From positions 1-64,000 of the forward strand of contig JAISJN010000001.1 in the NCBI GenBank assembly GCA_031261505.1: 64,000 bases of DNA, in the 5' to 3' direction. The notes below the pieces were generated by a model, which worked only from the letters and a program-made list of their open reading frames with translations, did not search any database and was not told the DNA's origin. A program made the translations under genes and the position numbers. The stretch comes from Clostridioides sp. (GTDB lineage Bacteria; Bacillota; Clostridia; Peptostreptococcales; Peptostreptococcaceae). Shown here piece after piece: positions 61,956-64,000 of this stretch. Every line of letters starts with the position of its first letter. Position 1 is the stretch's first letter.

Positions 61956-62579
61956 TTAAAATCCGAGTTCCTCACCTATAAGTACGACCTTAATTCTACC
62001 AGGAGTCATCGAAGCGCTAGTCACAACCATCTGTCCGCAGATACTCTGGGCGAAAGTCAAAAGTTCGTCATAAGATCTGTAATCATCCTTAAACATAAGC
62101 GCTGTAATAGGAGCAGCGTGAGTCTTGACCCTAGATATAGCAGCGTCTAGATTAGGCTCAACCTTGTTCATTCCAGCGACTACGATTACGTTCTTTGGTC
62201 CGTATATTAGGGAAGCTACCCTGTTTCCATAGCCATCAACGTTTACGAGCTGTCCATTTGCAGAGATAGCGTTGGTGCTCATCAAGTAGTAATCGGCAGT
62301 TGTAGATCTGCGTGCTATGTCGTCCATGTGTTCAGCGGAAACAGCTGCAGTTGCGTCGAGCAAGGTGTATCCATTTGATTTCAAAGTTTCAAACATGTTT
62401 AGTTCTTTCAAAGTTTCAGAACCACCGTAACCAACAACGCTTTCCTTCGGTATCATAGCCAGTATGTTTGTCATGGCTTCTTCCCTTGTTTCATAGTAGA
62501 AACCTTCGATATTTCGAAGTTTAAAGCTCGCTATAAGCTTGTCCGCAAGCAGTCTATTGAATAATTGTTTTGGTTTCAT
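61956..62579 (-). CDS. LUD-domain (LutC/DUF162) protein
   Basis: 207 residues of the lactate-utilisation-like LUD domain: VVGYGGSETLKELNM near residue 48, LMSTNAISANGQLVNVDGYGNRVASLIYGPK and VIVVAGMNKV. Stand-alone LUD proteins occur widely in anaerobes; not necessarily lactate-linked. ACGGAGGG precedes the ATG on the - strand. Confidence 0.87.
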   Translation of the reverse strand: MKPKQLFNRLLADKLIASFKLRNIEGFYYETREEAMTNILAMIPKESVVGYGGSETLKELNMFETLKSNGYTLLDATAAVSAEHMDDIARRSTTADYYLMSTNAISANGQLVNVDGYGNRVASLIYGPKNVIVVAGMNKVEPNLDAAISRVKTHAAPITALMFKDDYRSYDELLTFAQSICGQMVVTSASMTPGRIKVVLIGEELGF

Positions 62580-62911
62580 AATATACCCTCCGTATATGTT
62601 TTAGACATAATGTAATGCAGTTTATTGACTCGTCAAAATATTGTAATAAAAATCCACGATACTTAATTATAATTCAGGTAGGAGGAATAGTCAAATAAAC
62701 GCATAAAAAGAATACTGAATACAATTGTAAAAAAATAACAAATTAGGACAACGTTTGCGTATACTTATAGTAGGTGAATTTCCACCGGGGATAATTTGAG
62801 AAAAATGTTCTATATCTATAGGTGGAGGGCATAGTTATCATTTGAGAGGGGAATTCCAATCTATGCAATCATCATCTAAAAATTATTTAAGAGACAGGAG
62901 AGTGTGTGTTT
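62580..62911. other. Divergent intergenic region LUD gene / oppA-like gene
   Basis: 332 bases: the - strand leader of the LUD gene, AT-rich sequence with no clear promoter, and one well-preserved dispersed element (62792-62885) that ends 27 bases before the lipoprotein start. Confidence 0.6.
62792..62885 (+). repeat. Dispersed hairpin element, copy 12
   Basis: ATTTGAGAAAAATGTTC, loop ATCTATAGGTGG, return GGCATAGTTATCATTTG, second hairpin GAGGGGAATTCC, end CAATCATCATCTAAA. Confidence 0.75.
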
Positions 62912-64000
62912 ATGAAAGTTAGAAAGAAAATTGGTACCTTAGCTTTAATCTTAATGATGACCACAACAGGTCTAGTAGGTTGTGGTGGAAAACAGAGTTC
63001 TGAAACAGATCCATACAAGGTTCTTGCTAATAAAAATGCAAGACAGGCAATTCAGCTTGCAATCAATAGACAGGAACTATGCGATGTCATCCTAGGTAAT
63101 GGATCAATACCGGCAAAATATTACACAGGTACAGACTTAGTCAAAGAAGATGGAAAAGACTATACAGATCTATTGAAAGACGCTGGAGTGGACAAGTCGA
63201 TAACAGATGTAGACAAGGCAAAAGAACTTTGGAAGAAGGCTAAAGAAGAGGTAGGATTTGACAAGGTTGAAATCCAAATCATGACAGAAGACTTGGAATT
63301 AACACAAAAGCAAGCTGAGTTTTATCAAGCTCAATTACAGGATGCCCTCGAAGGACTAACTGTGACTATCCACCAGATTCCATTTAAACAACAGCTACAG
63401 AATCAAGAAAAAAGAAATTACCAAATATCAATGTCCGGTTGGGTTCCAGATTATCCAGATCCATTGACTTTCTTGGATACAATGGTGACTGGAAAGCAGT
63501 ACGCTGGACAGACAGGATATAGCGATAAGGAGTACGATAAATTAATAGACCAGGCTAAACACGAGTCGGATAGGAAGAAATCGTGGGATATATACGCAAA
63601 TGCAGAAGAAAAGATGTTAGATGAAGCGAATTTAATACCTATATTCCAACCGACGAATGCTATACTACAAAAACCAGAGGTCAAGGGTCTAGTTATAACT
63701 AAGTTCGGTGCTAAGACACAGTTTAAATGGGCTGAGGGTAAAAACAAACAGATAAATTTATATGAAGCAGCTGATATACCAACGCTTGATGTTTCCAAAG
63801 TAAGCGATACAACTTCATCAGGTGTGCTAATAAATGTAATGGAGCCACTATGTAGAATAGATGAAAAAGGGGATGCGACTCCAGGTATAGCAGAAAGCTG
63901 GACGACCTCAGAAGATGGATTAACTTGGACATTTAAGATAAGAGACGGCGTTAAATGGACAAATGGAGATAAGATAACTGCAAAAGACTTTGAATATTCA
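62912..64000 (+). CDS. Oligopeptide-binding lipoprotein (SBP_bac_5), permuted or fused, 3' end outside window
   Basis: Starts at ATG after AGGAGAG; no stop before the window end (363 residues seen). A normal lipoprotein signal (lipobox LVGC, Cys24) is followed after ten residues by what is the C-terminal half of OppA-type proteins (NARQAIQLAINRQELCDVIL at 42-61 to GAKTQFKWA ending at 274; SMSGWVPDYPDPLTFLDTMV in between). Directly after come the residues that normally open the mature protein: INLYEAADIPTLDVSKVSDT (281-300) and TPGIAESWTTSEDGLTWTFK. So the order is signal, C-half, N-half. A deletion fusion of two tandem oppA genes or a true circular permutation would explain this; the reading frame is intact across the junction. 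Confidence 0.75.
   Translation, partial: MKVRKKIGTLALILMMTTTGLVGCGGKQSSETDPYKVLANKNARQAIQLAINRQELCDVILGNGSIPAKYYTGTDLVKEDGKDYTDLLKDAGVDKSITDVDKAKELWKKAKEEVGFDKVEIQIMTEDLELTQKQAEFYQAQLQDALEGLTVTIHQIPFKQQLQNQEKRNYQISMSGWVPDYPDPLTFLDTMVTGKQYAGQTGYSDKEYDKLIDQAKHESDRKKSWDIYANAEEKMLDEANLIPIFQPTNAILQKPEVKGLVITKFGAKTQFKWAEGKNKQINLYEAADIPTLDVSKVSDTTSSGVLINVMEPLCRIDEKGDATPGIAESWTTSEDGLTWTFKIRDGVKWTNGDKITAKDFEYS

Noticed and set aside
15803-62885. Dispersed elements as intrinsic terminators
   Set aside because: They lack T tracts after the stems, and at ribU, prfB, the PNPOx-fold gene and spoIIID a separate ordinary terminator is present beside them.
57000-64000. Prophage, integrative element or defence island at the right end
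   Set aside because: Decayed permeases and repeats are present but no integrase, phage, restriction, toxin-antitoxin or nuclease genes could be recognised.

Overview
This window is a chromosomal segment of a low-GC, Gram-positive anaerobe of the class Clostridia, most likely family Peptostreptococcaceae or a close relative. The evidence is the AT- and ATA-rich coding, the rrn operon followed by a tRNA run, a phosphotransbutyrylase/butyrate kinase pair joined to a 2-oxoacid:ferredoxin oxidoreductase, a full glmS ribozyme, and a sporulation block in the classic Firmicutes order (ywmB-like, murA, spoIID, spoIIQ, spoIIID, mbl). The genus is inference. Almost every gene is on the + strand, as expected on a leading-strand arm.

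Layout. 1-1116: 3' end of 23S rRNA, 5S rRNA and eight tRNAs. 1.36-3.4 kb: cdaA-cdaR (c-di-AMP synthase and its regulator). 3.9-9.5 kb: ptb, buk, a small P-loop ATPase and vorDBAC, read here as one catabolic unit for branched-chain 2-oxoacids ending in substrate-level phosphorylation. 9.7-13.3 kb: glmM, glmS ribozyme, glmS (amino-sugar synthesis). 13.5-15.7 kb: an Fe-S CCG-domain protein and a double-rhodanese lipoprotein. 16-22.2 kb: the sporulation/cell-wall block and fabZ. 22.8-24.9 kb: yyaC on the - strand, then SAM-I riboswitch and metK. 25.4-28.5 kb: cobalamin riboswitch and btuFCD-type B12 importer. 28.6-37 kb: recD2, comFC, raiA RNA, a DnaA-box cluster, hpf, secA, prfB (programmed frameshift). 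37-42.7 kb: tex, an amidohydrolase, a decayed MFS gene, FMN riboswitch and ribU. 42.9-47.2 kb: a DUF11-type protein (-) and tsaE-tsaB-rimI-tsaD. 47-53 kb: PEBP, a TcyP-like symporter, adenine deaminase (-), tRNA-Ser, a small unknown gene and a PNPOx-fold protein. 53.5-58 kb: DUF1538 membrane protein with a tandem P-II-like partner, a cyclase and a two-domain flavodoxin-like protein. 58-64 kb: CPBP protease, decayed ABC-2 permeases, MFS exporter, LUD protein and an abnormal oligopeptide-binding lipoprotein running off the window end.

The most unusual content is not in standard genes. (i) About a dozen copies of a ~70-100 bp intergenic element begin with an ACTTGAGAtAaATGTCC-like end, carry CCTCTATAGGTGG in a loop, return through ATAATTCTCATTT, and often add a second G/C hairpin and a CATTTAAAT end; several sit just after genes and two sites have tandem pairs. 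(ii) A cluster of seven DnaA-box-like sites, four of them perfect, lies between the raiA RNA and hpf. (iii) The last gene places the C-terminal half of an OppA-type binding protein directly behind the signal peptide and before an N-terminal half, so it is permuted or a recombination fusion. (iv) A 54-bp tandem duplication ahead of spoIID duplicates a sigma-E-like promoter. (v) A DUF1538 transporter-like protein is paired with a tandem P-II-like protein. No transposase, phage module, CRISPR array or recognisable defence system was seen.
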